A stretch of 34,150 bases of DNA from Chloroflexota bacterium (GTDB lineage: Bacteria; Chloroflexota; Anaerolineae; Promineifilales; Promineifilaceae). This document shows positions 16,948-24,359 of this stretch, one piece after another. Position numbers and translations under genes: made by a program. The DNA is taken from NCBI GenBank assembly GCA_020629055.1, contig JAHDEB010000003.1, forward strand, positions 46,702 to 80,851. The letters are read 5' to 3'. Below the pieces are notes generated by a model, which worked only from the letters and a program-made list of their open reading frames with translations, searched no databases and was not told the DNA's origin. Numbering within the stretch: the first letter of the stretch is position 1; every line of letters begins with the position of its first letter.

Positions 16948-17712
16948 ATGATGAAATTTTCTGCCAACTTAGGATTTCTATGGACCGATCGGCCGTTGCC
17001 AGATCGGATTCGGGCTGCAAAGGCGGCCGGGTTTCACGCGGTTGAATGTCATCTTCCGTATCAGACAAACCCCGCTTTGATAAAAGCAGCGTTGGCTGAA
17101 ACCGGCCTGCCGATGTTGGGCATTAATACTGATTTTGGTGAAACAGCGGCCGGTGAATTTGGTCTTGCTGCTCTCCCCGGCCGAGAGGCTGACGCACGGC
17201 GGGTGATTGATCAAGCGATCGCCTATGCTGCCGAAATCGAAGCGCAAAACGTGCACGTACTGGCGGGCAATGCCTCTGGCTCTGTTGCACTTGAGACATT
17301 CAAAAAAAACTTGATTGTCGCGGCCGAAAAAGCGGCTGAACACGGGATCAATATTTTGATCGAGCCTTTGAACCCACACAGCAATCCTGGCTATTTTCTA
17401 AACCATAGCGACATGGCCGCTGATATCATTCAAGAGCTAAACTTGCCGAACCTGAAGCTGATGTTTGACTGCTACCATATACAAATGATTGAGGGTAATT
17501 TGCTGAATCGGGCGATCGAGTTGATGCCGATGATCGGTCATATTCAGTTTGCAGGGGTGCCCGGCCGTCAGGAACCCGACAGCGGGGAAATCAATTACAG
17601 ATGGCTGTTGCCACAGTTGGTTAAAGGTGGCTATACCGGTTATTTTGGTGCCGAGTATCGGCCAAAAGCCACTGTCGAAGCCGGTTTAGGATGGATTTCA
17701 GAATATGCATAA
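16948..17712 (+). CDS. Hydroxypyruvate isomerase-like TIM-barrel sugar isomerase
   Basis: A 254-residue xylose-isomerase-like TIM barrel. The start 'KFSANLGFLWTDRPLPDRIRAAKAAGF' (quoted only in part as a guide) and the metal-site residues match hydroxypyruvate isomerase (Hyi): Glu139 in 'ILIEPLN', Asp174 and His177 in 'FDCYH', His198, and Glu236 in 'GAEYRP'. The family isomerises hydroxypyruvate and tartronate semialdehyde, but relatives act on tetroses and inosose. AAGG lies 3 nt before ATG 16948 and 6 nt before the adjacent ATG 16951, so the second may be the real start. The 3' end overlaps the next gene by 8 bp. Its place after a nucleoside hydrolase suggests handling of released sugar fragments, which is inference. 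Confidence 0.87.
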   Translation: MMKFSANLGFLWTDRPLPDRIRAAKAAGFHAVECHLPYQTNPALIKAALAETGLPMLGINTDFGETAAGEFGLAALPGREADARRVIDQAIAYAAEIEAQNVHVLAGNASGSVALETFKKNLIVAAEKAAEHGINILIEPLNPHSNPGYFLNHSDMAADIIQELNLPNLKLMFDCYHIQMIEGNLLNRAIELMPMIGHIQFAGVPGRQEPDSGEINYRWLLPQLVKGGYTGYFGAEYRPKATVEAGLGWISEYA

Positions 17713-18739
17713 AAGATTTTTAGAGGTTGAACTGCCGATCATTCAGGCCCCCATGGCCGGCGTGCAGGATGGGGAATTGGCGCTGGCTGTCGCCTCGGCC
17801 GGTGGTTTAGGGTCGCTGCCGTGCGGCATGTTGTCGGCCGAGCAGTTAACGGCTGAACTGACCCAGATCAGCCAGCAAACTTTGGCACCGATCAACGTCA
17901 ACTTTTTTTGCCATACACCACCTAAACCCGATCCAGAAATTGAAGCTCAGTGGCGCGCAACACTGGCACCTTATTATGCAGAATTTGGCCTTGATCCCGG
18001 CAATATCCCTAAAAAAGCGTCGCGCCAGCCATTTAGCCACGAGATGGCTGATGCATTGGAGCCGTTCAAACCTCGCATAGTCAGTTTCCACTACGGGCTA
18101 CCAGAAGAAAGTCTATTGCAGCGGGTAAAAGGTTGGGGATCAACCGTGCTGTCCACCGCCACGACGGTGGCCGAAGCGGCATGGCTTGAAGCTCATGGGG
18201 CGGATGGGATAATCGCACAAGGGGTTGAAGCAGGGGGGCATCGGGGGATGTTTTTAAGCAAAGATGTGACAACGCAGATCGGGACGTTCGCCTTGATTCC
18301 ACAAATCGTGCAAAAAACCGACCTGCCGGTGATCGCGGCCGGGGGCATTGCCGATGCGTCAGGTGTGCGGGCCGCATTCGATTTAGGTGCAGCGGCCGTG
18401 CAGATCGGAACCGCATATTTGCTGTGCCATGAAGCGAAAACCCGCGCCGTGCATCGGACGGCGCTTAAAAGTGACGCGATCCACCATACGGTTTTAACAA
18501 CCCTATTTTCCGGTGGGGCGGCCCGTGGCATGGTAAACCGCATCATTCAAGAGTTGGGACCGATGCCTGATGTAGCTCCACCTTATCCGTTGGCTTCGGC
18601 CGCCTTAGCGCCGATCCGGTCAGCGGCCGAAGCGGCCGGAAGTGGCGATTTCTCGCCGCTTTGGGCAGGGCAAAACGGAACCGGGTGTAGAGAGGTTTCG
18701 GCTGTTGATTTAACCCAGGATCTAATGTCTGAGCTTTAG
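17705..18739 (+). CDS. Nitronate monooxygenase family FMN enzyme
   Basis: A 344-residue FMN TIM-barrel of the NMO (2-nitropropane dioxygenase) family. Visible marks are the N-terminal 'PIIQAPMAGV', 'INVNFFCH', the catalytic loop 'GVEAGGHRG' with His179, and the FMN phosphate loop 'VIAAGGIAD' followed by 'AAAVQIGTAYLL'. Members oxidise nitronates such as propionate 3-nitronate to aldehydes with O2. FabK enoyl reductases share the fold but lack this His context. ATG 17705 overlaps the upstream gene by 8 bp, implying coupled translation. Why it sits with a nucleoside hydrolase is unclear. It is the last gene before a 104-bp gap, and no terminator is evident. Confidence 0.93.
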   Translation: MHKRFLEVELPIIQAPMAGVQDGELALAVASAGGLGSLPCGMLSAEQLTAELTQISQQTLAPINVNFFCHTPPKPDPEIEAQWRATLAPYYAEFGLDPGNIPKKASRQPFSHEMADALEPFKPRIVSFHYGLPEESLLQRVKGWGSTVLSTATTVAEAAWLEAHGADGIIAQGVEAGGHRGMFLSKDVTTQIGTFALIPQIVQKTDLPVIAAGGIADASGVRAAFDLGAAAVQIGTAYLLCHEAKTRAVHRTALKSDAIHHTVLTTLFSGGAARGMVNRIIQELGPMPDVAPPYPLASAALAPIRSAAEAAGSGDFSPLWAGQNGTGCREVSAVDLTQDLMSEL

Positions 18740-18843
18740 TTATTCGGCCTTGTTTTGTTGAAGATCGATAAAATTATATCGTCGCTTGGAGTTGCTGGAT
18801 GAGCTAGACAAAAATGGTGGTTCAACCAAATTGTAGGAGGAAA

Positions 18844-19314
18844 ATGCAATTTACAGATAAAACGATCGGGGTAATTTTGACAATGATGGGCATCATGATG
18901 ATTGGCCCATCTTGTTTAGGGTTGACCATGTTAGGGGGAATGACCCTAATGGTAAATGAGTTCCAACCGGGGGATCCGGTTTTTACAGAAATGATGGGTA
19001 GTTTCGGTCTTTTCTTCATCATTTTCGGCTCTGCATGGGCTTTGTTCGGCTGTGCGTATCTTGGGTCAGGCATTATGATATTTCGTGAGTCACTGCGTCC
19101 CTTTGACTGGCTGCGGCAGCTTGCTTGGGGTATGTATGGTTTTGCTGTTTTAGCAATGATCGGGTTTATGGTTTTAGCCAGTCATCCAATTAGGAACCTG
19201 CTTTTTGTGATCGATTTGGTGACTGCAGTTTTTATCGGTGGGTTCATCACAATTTTTGCAACGGTACCGCTTTTCATTTTGAATCGACGTGTGATCGAGG
19301 ATGAACTAGAATGA
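18844..19314 (+). CDS. Small four-helix membrane protein, unknown function
   Basis: I place the start at ATG 18844 (156 residues) because GGAGG lies three bases upstream; an earlier in-frame ATG at 18814 has no such site. Four hydrophobic segments are visible, at about 8-35, 48-75, 92-110 and 118-142. The ends are charged and polar, with a C-terminal RRVIEDELE. No catalytic motif or known family is recognised. The stop overlaps the next start in ATGA, so it is co-translated with a GNAT acetyltransferase and then an alpha/beta hydrolase. Confidence 0.82.
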   Translation: MQFTDKTIGVILTMMGIMMIGPSCLGLTMLGGMTLMVNEFQPGDPVFTEMMGSFGLFFIIFGSAWALFGCAYLGSGIMIFRESLRPFDWLRQLAWGMYGFAVLAMIGFMVLASHPIRNLLFVIDLVTAVFIGGFITIFATVPLFILNRRVIEDELE

Positions 19315-19841
19315 TTTATCGAACTGCTGATTTAGCCGATTGTGAACGAATTGCGGCCCTCCATATTGAAAATTGGAGGGAAACCTACCGAGGCGCCATG
19401 CGCGATCATTATTTAGATGATGAAATTTGGGAAGAACGGCGGCAACACTGGCACCAACGGTTTAGCCATCCGGCCGATAATCAAAAAGTGATCTTGGCAG
19501 AGGCAGGAGAAAAGCTGTGTGGGTTTGTCTGCGCATTTGGCGATCAGCACCGACAATATGGCACCCTCGTTGAAAATCTGCACAGCCATATTTCGGTACG
19601 CGGGCAGGGGGTGGGGAAGCGACTGCTCAAAGCCGCGGCCGAATGGTCATTGCAAACCCATCCCGCAGCAGGTTTGCATTTAGATGTTTTAGAAAACAAT
19701 CGAGCCGCACAAGGCTTTTACAAAGCGTTAGGGGGCAAACATGTTTTAAGCGTACCGTGGGTGCCACCGGGTGGGGGAGAGGTGATTGAATTTAAATATC
19801 ATTGGCCTGATATTAAACTGTTGATTGGAGGAATTACATGA
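19311..19841 (+). CDS. GNAT-family N-acetyltransferase
   Basis: A 176-residue GNAT protein. Motif A is clear at about 94-109 ('ISVRGQGVGKRLL', with R-G-Q-G-V-G binding the acetyl-CoA pyrophosphate). Motif B 'LDVLENNRAAQGFYKALGG' (residues 124-142) places Asn130 and Tyr137 as in typical small-molecule or peptide acetyltransferases. The N-terminal 'AALHIENWRETYRG' is common in the RimI/PhnO-like group that includes toxin- and antibiotic-modifying enzymes. Substrate is unknown. It is joined to both neighbours by 4-bp ATGA overlaps. Confidence 0.92.
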   Translation: MIYRTADLADCERIAALHIENWRETYRGAMRDHYLDDEIWEERRQHWHQRFSHPADNQKVILAEAGEKLCGFVCAFGDQHRQYGTLVENLHSHISVRGQGVGKRLLKAAAEWSLQTHPAAGLHLDVLENNRAAQGFYKALGGKHVLSVPWVPPGGGEVIEFKYHWPDIKLLIGGIT

Positions 19842-20620
19842 TAACCAAGTTTGTAAAAACAGAGGACGGCATTCGTTTGGCCTATGACGTGACAGGATCT
19901 GGGCCAGCATTGGTGCTGCTGCACGGTGCGGGCGAGGGGCATACGCGCCAGAGTTGGCATGAGGCTGGGTATGTTGCTCGGTTAAAAGACAGCTATACGG
20001 TCATCACAATCGATGCACGTGGCCATGGGGAGAGTGACCGGCCTGAAACGGCTGACGCCTACACCATAAGCAAGATGTGTTCAGACATTTTAACGGTTGT
20101 GACAGATGCAGGTTTTGAAGAATTTAATTTGTGGGGGTTTTCTTTCGGGGGCAACATCGGCCGATATTTGGCCTCTCAATCTAAGCGTGTGTCCAAGTTT
20201 GCGATGGTTGGTATTCCGTTTGGCTTGGCAGCATCAGGTGATTTTTTAGAGTTCATCCATACCTTCCGTGCCAAATGGGATCCGATTTTACAGGCTCAAC
20301 GAGATGGCACCCTTGATCTGGATCAGTTAGAAACTGAAGACCGAGAAGATTTGGAAGAAGTAGAGATGGGGGTTTTCGTGGCATGGCTGACGGCAATGCT
20401 AGATTGGGGGAACAATGAACCGGCCGATCTGCTGTGCCCCACGTTGTGGTTATCAGGCACTGAAAATAAATCAACCATCGATAGTATGGCTCACTATGAC
20501 GCGCAATTGTCGGGGACTCAGGTTCAAGTCGCAAAAGTTGATGGGTTAAACCATCAGCAGGAATTTTTTGAGATAGACACGGTTTTTCCAATCCTGTCTG
20601 CGTTTTTAAATTTGGAATAG
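19838..20620 (+). CDS. Alpha/beta hydrolase
   Basis: A 260-residue soluble alpha/beta-hydrolase. The oxyanion 'LLHGAGEG' lies at 27-34, 'DARGHGESDRP' at 59-69, nucleophile Ser102 in the elbow 'GFSFGG', and the C-terminal His239 in 'DGLNHQQ'. The acid is likely in the 'LSGTENKS' loop (about 205-212), where Glu209 replaces the usual Asp. GGAGG precedes ATG 19838, which overlaps the acetyltransferase stop. The gene is convergent with the TetR gene, whose stop lies 19 bp away; no terminator is visible between them. Esterase, lactonase or related activity is possible and cannot be resolved. Confidence 0.91.
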   Translation: MITKFVKTEDGIRLAYDVTGSGPALVLLHGAGEGHTRQSWHEAGYVARLKDSYTVITIDARGHGESDRPETADAYTISKMCSDILTVVTDAGFEEFNLWGFSFGGNIGRYLASQSKRVSKFAMVGIPFGLAASGDFLEFIHTFRAKWDPILQAQRDGTLDLDQLETEDREDLEEVEMGVFVAWLTAMLDWGNNEPADLLCPTLWLSGTENKSTIDSMAHYDAQLSGTQVQVAKVDGLNHQQEFFEIDTVFPILSAFLNLE

Positions 20621-20639
20621 AGGCTTCTTTAATAGGGTC

Positions 20640-21326
20640 TTAGTCGAGCGTCGCTTGTTTTAAGATTTGCAATTCTTTTAGGTCGGCCGATGCATTGGTC
20701 GAGTACCCCTTCAGGAAAATTCGCAACCCATTAAAAATAAAACGATCAATCTCAGCTTGCTCCATCTTTTTGTTCGGCATGATCTGCATCATTTCACGCG
20801 GAGCAGACAATATCAGCGACCAAAAATCGTGCCCAGCCAATTCCGCATCATCAATGCGTAATTGGCCCTCGGCCGCCAAATGCTCCAGCCACGTTTGGAT
20901 CCCTTCATGCGCTTTGTCCGGCCCCGCCATGTAGTATTTCTCACCGATTTCTGGAAAACGGGTCGCCTCGCCGATCACCAATCGCCCCAACGAGAGCACC
21001 CGTTCGGACAACACAATCTCCGCATAGGTCCGGCCGAAATTCACAAACGCCTGCACCATCGAAGTTTCATTTGAGGCGGACTCAAACAGCGGCCCCAAAA
21101 TATCTTCGCTTGCATCAGTTAGCAGCGCTTCAAACAGCCCCTCTTTGTTGCCGAAATACATGTACAGCGTTGGCTTTGACACCCCCGCTTCTTCGGCCAC
21201 CGCATCAAGCGATGCTCCGGTGTATCCGTTCCGGCCGAAGACGGTCCATGCTGCATCTAGAATTTTCGCTTTTTTGAGTGCTTTTTTTTCGTTTCTATTC
21301 ATTGATAGCTGTTGGCTATTAGCCAT
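20640..21326 (-). CDS. TetR/AcrR-family transcriptional regulator
   Basis: A 228-residue regulator. The N-terminal helix-turn-helix 'GASLDAVAEEAGVSKPTLYMYFGNKEGLFEAL' is typical (about 37-67, quoted only in pieces by position), and the helical C-terminal ligand/dimer domain resembles the AefR-like group. ATG 21326 overlaps the stop of the upstream hydrolase-fusion gene by 8 bp; ATG 21302 is an alternative, and neither has a clear ribosome site. Being second in an operon whose promoter carries a TTTACTGTACAGT-type palindrome, it probably represses its own operon and perhaps the divergent flavoprotein. The inducer is unknown. Confidence 0.93.
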   Translation of the reverse strand: MANSQQLSMNRNEKKALKKAKILDAAWTVFGRNGYTGASLDAVAEEAGVSKPTLYMYFGNKEGLFEALLTDASEDILGPLFESASNETSMVQAFVNFGRTYAEIVLSERVLSLGRLVIGEATRFPEIGEKYYMAGPDKAHEGIQTWLEHLAAEGQLRIDDAELAGHDFWSLILSAPREMMQIMPNKKMEQAEIDRFIFNGLRIFLKGYSTNASADLKELQILKQATLD

Positions 21327-22656
21327 TGGCTTTTAGCTTTAGTTGCCATGTCAACAGTTGATCGTTAAATCTTTTTGGCTTTTCAATGTTAATTAAATGG
21401 CCTGCGCCGGGGATGACGGCCAGTTTCGCATGGGGGATGCGGTTCGCAATGCCGCCCATCTCGGCAGGGGATGAAAGTTTGTCATGCTCGCCCGCAATCA
21501 ACAATGTAGGAAAATCAAATGCTTCAAAGTTGATTTTGTACGGTGGGTTCAAAAAACAGCGCAACGCCGCCACATATGTTTCCCGAGGGATGGCGGTCAT
21601 CGAAGCATGTAATGCCTGCCGAGATTCGGCTGTGCTTTCAGGTCCACTGAGTGTATCAACCACGGCTTGTGCAATCTCGGCCGGGGTTTGCCCCGCCTCC
21701 ATCGGTTTTAGCCGCAATTGCTCAAATCGCTGACGTTCTTCGATGCTCGCTTCGCTCATGCCGGTGCTACCGGCGCACAGGGTTAACGTTTTGATTTTTG
21801 TGGGATGGGTCTGTGCGAAACAGGCGGCCAACCAACTGCCATACGACAATCCCACCAAATGGACCGTTTCGGCCCCGAAATGAGCCATCACCCGTAAAAT
21901 GTCATTGAGGTTGTCTTCAACCGTTACTTTGGCTTCGACAGGCTCAGCCACCGTTCCCTCGCCGAAGGACCCTGAGCTTGTCGATGGAGCCGAAGCCCCA
22001 TAGCCCCGAAAATCAAGCGCGGCCGTTTGAAATTTTAGACTTAACTCTTCAAGCTGAGTGTGCCAATTGGTTCGATTGCCGCCGATGCCGTGTAAAAACA
22101 GCATCAGCTCCCCTGCCCCAGCTACGTCTACGGCTAAAGTTGGCTCACCTTCAGCCGTAATCGTTTCTGTTTTGATCGTTAACGCGCGGGCCATGAGCTT
22201 TTCCATCTCATCTAAACCGGCTTTGAAAACAACCTCAGTACCGGCTGCGACCCCCTTGGCCTGCTCCAAAGCCTCGTAGGTCGGGGCTTCGACAGGCTCA
22301 GCCACCGTTCCCTCGCCGAAGGTCCCTGAGCTTGTCGATGGGGCGATTTCCGCTTGCCACACCACCCGTGATTCCCCATCCCCTACGCTTTCAACAAACG
22401 CCCGGCCGTGATAGCTATCGATTCCATCAATCCCGGCCAACATTTTATATTCAAATAAACGTTTATCGGGATCAAAATTTGTTAACTGCTCGATATAATC
22501 ACCGTCTTCACCTGGCATACCAAACCGACGCGTGTCGTCATCAACCTTTTCGCACCATGCCATCATCGGATGCCAAGGGGTAAAAAAGTCGCTTAAAAAG
22601 TGCCAAACGAAGCTGGCCGGATATCGGTATGTTTGGGTGACGTGCACTTGTGCCAT
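21319..22656 (-). CDS. SRPBCC-alpha/beta-hydrolase fusion carrying two in-frame palindromic inserts
   Basis: A 445-residue fusion. The N-terminal part (1-155) looks like an SRPBCC/polyketide-cyclase lipid-binding fold ('VTQTYRYPASFVWHFLSDF'). The C-terminal part (170-440) is an alpha/beta-hydrolase with HGIGGN, 'DFRGYGAS', nucleophile Ser271 in 'GLSYGS', Asp391 and His420. Two 20-residue insertions, APSTSSG[T/S]FGEGTVAEPVEA, at 105-124 and 223-242, are encoded by nearly identical palindromic elements. Both fall where loops are expected: after a strand in SRPBCC and just after the RGYGAS loop of the hydrolase. The catalytic residues remain, so the enzyme may still work. The gene leads the operon with tetR and is transcribed from a good promoter at 22720-22748. 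Confidence 0.88.
   Translation of the reverse strand: MAQVHVTQTYRYPASFVWHFLSDFFTPWHPMMAWCEKVDDDTRRFGMPGEDGDYIEQLTNFDPDKRLFEYKMLAGIDGIDSYHGRAFVESVGDGESRVVWQAEIAPSTSSGTFGEGTVAEPVEAPTYEALEQAKGVAAGTEVVFKAGLDEMEKLMARALTIKTETITAEGEPTLAVDVAGAGELMLFLHGIGGNRTNWHTQLEELSLKFQTAALDFRGYGASAPSTSSGSFGEGTVAEPVEAKVTVEDNLNDILRVMAHFGAETVHLVGLSYGSWLAACFAQTHPTKIKTLTLCAGSTGMSEASIEERQRFEQLRLKPMEAGQTPAEIAQAVVDTLSGPESTAESRQALHASMTAIPRETYVAALRCFLNPPYKINFEAFDFPTLLIAGEHDKLSSPAEMGGIANRIPHAKLAVIPGAGHLINIEKPKRFNDQLLTWQLKLKANG
21932..21990. repeat. 59-bp palindromic element, copy 1 (inside hydrolase domain)
   Basis: The ends form an imperfect inverted repeat, CGACAGGCTCAG / CTGAGCTTGTCG (11 of 12 pair, the other being G-U), around a central stretch. 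It belongs to the widespread TTCGACA(A/G)GCTCAG type of intergenic palindrome. It differs from copy 2 at only two of 59 positions and lies in the same orientation, in frame within the host gene. Confidence 0.85.
22286..22344. repeat. 59-bp palindromic element, copy 2 (SRPBCC/hydrolase junction side)
   Basis: Same element and orientation as 21932-21990, differing at two positions. It encodes residues about 105-124 of the fusion protein and keeps the frame. I found no other copy in the window. Confidence 0.85.
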
Positions 22657-22698
22657 GAATTTTGATGTCCTTTGGGATTCTCTTGCCTACTAAAAAAC

Positions 22699-22719
22699 TT
22701 TACTGTACAGTTTAGTAAA
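22699..22719. promoter_or_regulatory. Candidate TetR operator
   Basis: The 10-bp perfect palindrome ACTGTACAGT (22702-22711) overlaps a wider inverted repeat TTTACT-9-AGTAAA (22699-22719). It starts just downstream of the leftward -10, over the predicted transcription start, as expected for TetR autorepression. Confidence 0.6.
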
Positions 22720-22748
22720 ATTTTATGCGTAACCTTTTGATCCGTCAA
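22720..22748 (-). promoter_or_regulatory. Sigma70-type promoter of the SRPBCC-hydrolase/tetR operon
   Basis: On the minus strand, -35 TTGACG (22748-22743), a 17-bp spacer and -10 TAAAAT (22725-22720) are each one base from consensus. The operator palindrome is directly downstream. The mRNA leader would be about 57 nt, with AAGGA 12 bases before ATG 22656. Confidence 0.7.
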
Positions 22749-22833
22749 GCGTTTGCCCCCTCAGTTATTTCTGACAAATTCGACAGACTGGGGCGAACTA
22801 TTTTGACGGACAAAAACCTTGGAACAGAGCACC

Positions 22834-24120
22834 ATGATTGAAGATTATTACAACTTAGATGAACTAACTGACGAGCAAATTCGCTTGTTGCGCTTGGCGG
22901 ACAAGTTGGGGCGCGAGAATTTTGCCCCGCGCTCATTTGAGCATGACGAAAACGCGAGTTTTCCGACTGAGAATTACAACGATTTACGCGACCATGGCTT
23001 TTTGAAGCTGTGTGTGCCAAAAGAGTTTGGCGGGTTGGGGGCTGATTTCTGGACCTATTCAATGGTCTCGGCCGAAATCGGAAAGCATTGCGGGGCAACC
23101 GCGCTGACGTTCAACATGCACAGCCAAGCGATGTTATGGTCGTCCCTGATGCCAGACATGAAAACTTTATCGGCCGATGAGCAGACCCACTTCAAGCAAT
23201 TGCGCGAAAAACAATTTCGGCGAGTAGTAGAAGACGGGGCGATTTTCTCACAGCCGATCTCAGAAGGGGGGACCAACTGGACATCTCGGCCGATACAAAC
23301 CAACTGCCGTAAAGTGGATGGGGGATACGTGATTAATGGCTTCAAAAAATTCGCATCCTTGGCAGGCAATTGCGACTATTACTGCATTTTGTGCACCGAG
23401 CATTTTGAGGGTCAAGAGCCGAGCCATGACGACACCATGATGTTTTCTGTGCATAAAGATGCTCCCGGCCTAGAGATTGTGGGGGAGTGGAACCCTTTGG
23501 GCATGCGCGGCACAGTCTCTCGCGACTTGATTCTGAAAGATTTGTTTGTTAGCGACGAAGAAATGATGATGCCGCCCAAAGTGTTTATCAAAACCTTGTC
23601 GTATTGGCCCCACATTTACGCTTCGCTCAGCCCGTCATACATGGGTGTTGCTCAGGGTGCGTATGATTTTACGGTTCAATACCTAAAAGGAGAGCTGCCA
23701 GACCAGAAGCCGATTGATCGACGCGTCTACCCGACGAAACGGGCGGCCGTCGCGCGCATGTACATCATGCTGATGCAGACCCGGACCCTTTGGTATCAGG
23801 TGATGAAAGAGGCGAAAGCGTTCCCAAGTAAAGCGGAGGTGCTAAGACTTTATGCGGCCGCGTATACGACGATGGAAAATGCCAATGCGATCACCGCGCT
23901 GGCGATCCGGACGTGTGGTGGGCAATCGATGCTAAAGACCCTGCCGCTAGAGCGCATGTACCGCGATAGCCGTTGTGGATCACTGATGTTGCCGTACACC
24001 GCTGAAATTATGGAAGATTATTTGAGTGTTTTAACGCTGTATGAAGCAAGCGAAATTGATAACATCGCGGCCGATACCGTGTCAGCAAGATCCTCGATTT
24101 ACCGCCCATTAGAAGCGTAG
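22834..24120 (+). CDS. Acyl-CoA dehydrogenase-family flavoprotein, atypical active site
   Basis: 428 residues from ATG 22834; an in-frame TTG at 22819 would add five. The fold has the usual N-terminal helical domain ('LCVPKEFGGLGAD'), a beta domain ('FSQPISEGGTNWTS', then 'WNPLGMRGTVSRDL') and a C-terminal FAD/helical domain ('YAAAYTTMENANAI', 'TCGGQSM', 'YRDSRCGSLMLP'). In classical short/medium-chain enzymes the catalytic Glu sits in YEGT after YRD-x5-6; here that segment reads LPYTAE, so the canonical Glu is not aligned. It may use another base or belong to the DszC-like oxygenase branch. It is divergent from the TetR-controlled operon across a shared promoter region and is probably under the same control. 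Confidence 0.88.
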   Translation: MIEDYYNLDELTDEQIRLLRLADKLGRENFAPRSFEHDENASFPTENYNDLRDHGFLKLCVPKEFGGLGADFWTYSMVSAEIGKHCGATALTFNMHSQAMLWSSLMPDMKTLSADEQTHFKQLREKQFRRVVEDGAIFSQPISEGGTNWTSRPIQTNCRKVDGGYVINGFKKFASLAGNCDYYCILCTEHFEGQEPSHDDTMMFSVHKDAPGLEIVGEWNPLGMRGTVSRDLILKDLFVSDEEMMMPPKVFIKTLSYWPHIYASLSPSYMGVAQGAYDFTVQYLKGELPDQKPIDRRVYPTKRAAVARMYIMLMQTRTLWYQVMKEAKAFPSKAEVLRLYAAAYTTMENANAITALAIRTCGGQSMLKTLPLERMYRDSRCGSLMLPYTAEIMEDYLSVLTLYEASEIDNIAADTVSARSSIYRPLEA

Positions 24121-24265
24121 AATCTGAACCCTCGAAACCGTTGTTTCTGTTTTGAGGTAACGGACAAGGATGGGGGGAGCCTTTTAGCCTATTTTGCCGT
24201 AAATCGCCTTAGCAAGCCTGCAGGGGCCCTTAATTTGACCAAAAGACAACTCTTCGAAAGCTAAG

Positions 24266-24294
24266 TCGACAGATAATGAGCCTATCATTAATAG
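24266..24294 (+). promoter_or_regulatory. Possible promoter with internal palindrome before the giant gene
   Basis: TCGACA (24266-24271), 17 bp, then TAATAG (24289-24294) is a fair but weak match. The spacer holds a perfect inverted repeat TAATGA-GCCTA-TCATTA (24274-24290), which could be an operator. The rest of the 239-bp gap 24121-24359 shows nothing else, and no terminator for the flavoprotein gene is seen. Confidence 0.3.
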
Positions 24295-24359
24295 ATTGCT
24301 TTGGGGGGTGGCCAGAGCAATAGCTAACAAAATCTCCAAATTAAAAGGGTTTCTTTCTT

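Noticed and set aside
18766-18781. CGATA-6-TATCG inverted repeat with TTGTTT upstream as a promoter/operator
   Set aside because: The -35/-10 spacing is poor and the arms are short; too weak to list.
18814-18843. N-terminal extension of the four-helix membrane protein
   Set aside because: It would put the GGAGG ribosome site inside the coding region; ATG 18844 is better placed.
21313-21325. TGGCTA-T-TAGCCA palindrome, related in sequence to the MarR boxes
   Set aside because: It falls inside the hydrolase/tetR coding overlap with no promoter nearby, so chance is likely.
22819-22833. TTG start of the acyl-CoA dehydrogenase-like gene
   Set aside because: ATG 22834 lies five codons on, and the extra residues match nothing in the family.
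24124-24155. Possible terminator after the acyl-CoA dehydrogenase-like gene (CTCGAAAC / GTTTTGAG)
   Set aside because: One mismatch-like G-T pair, a long loop and no T-run.
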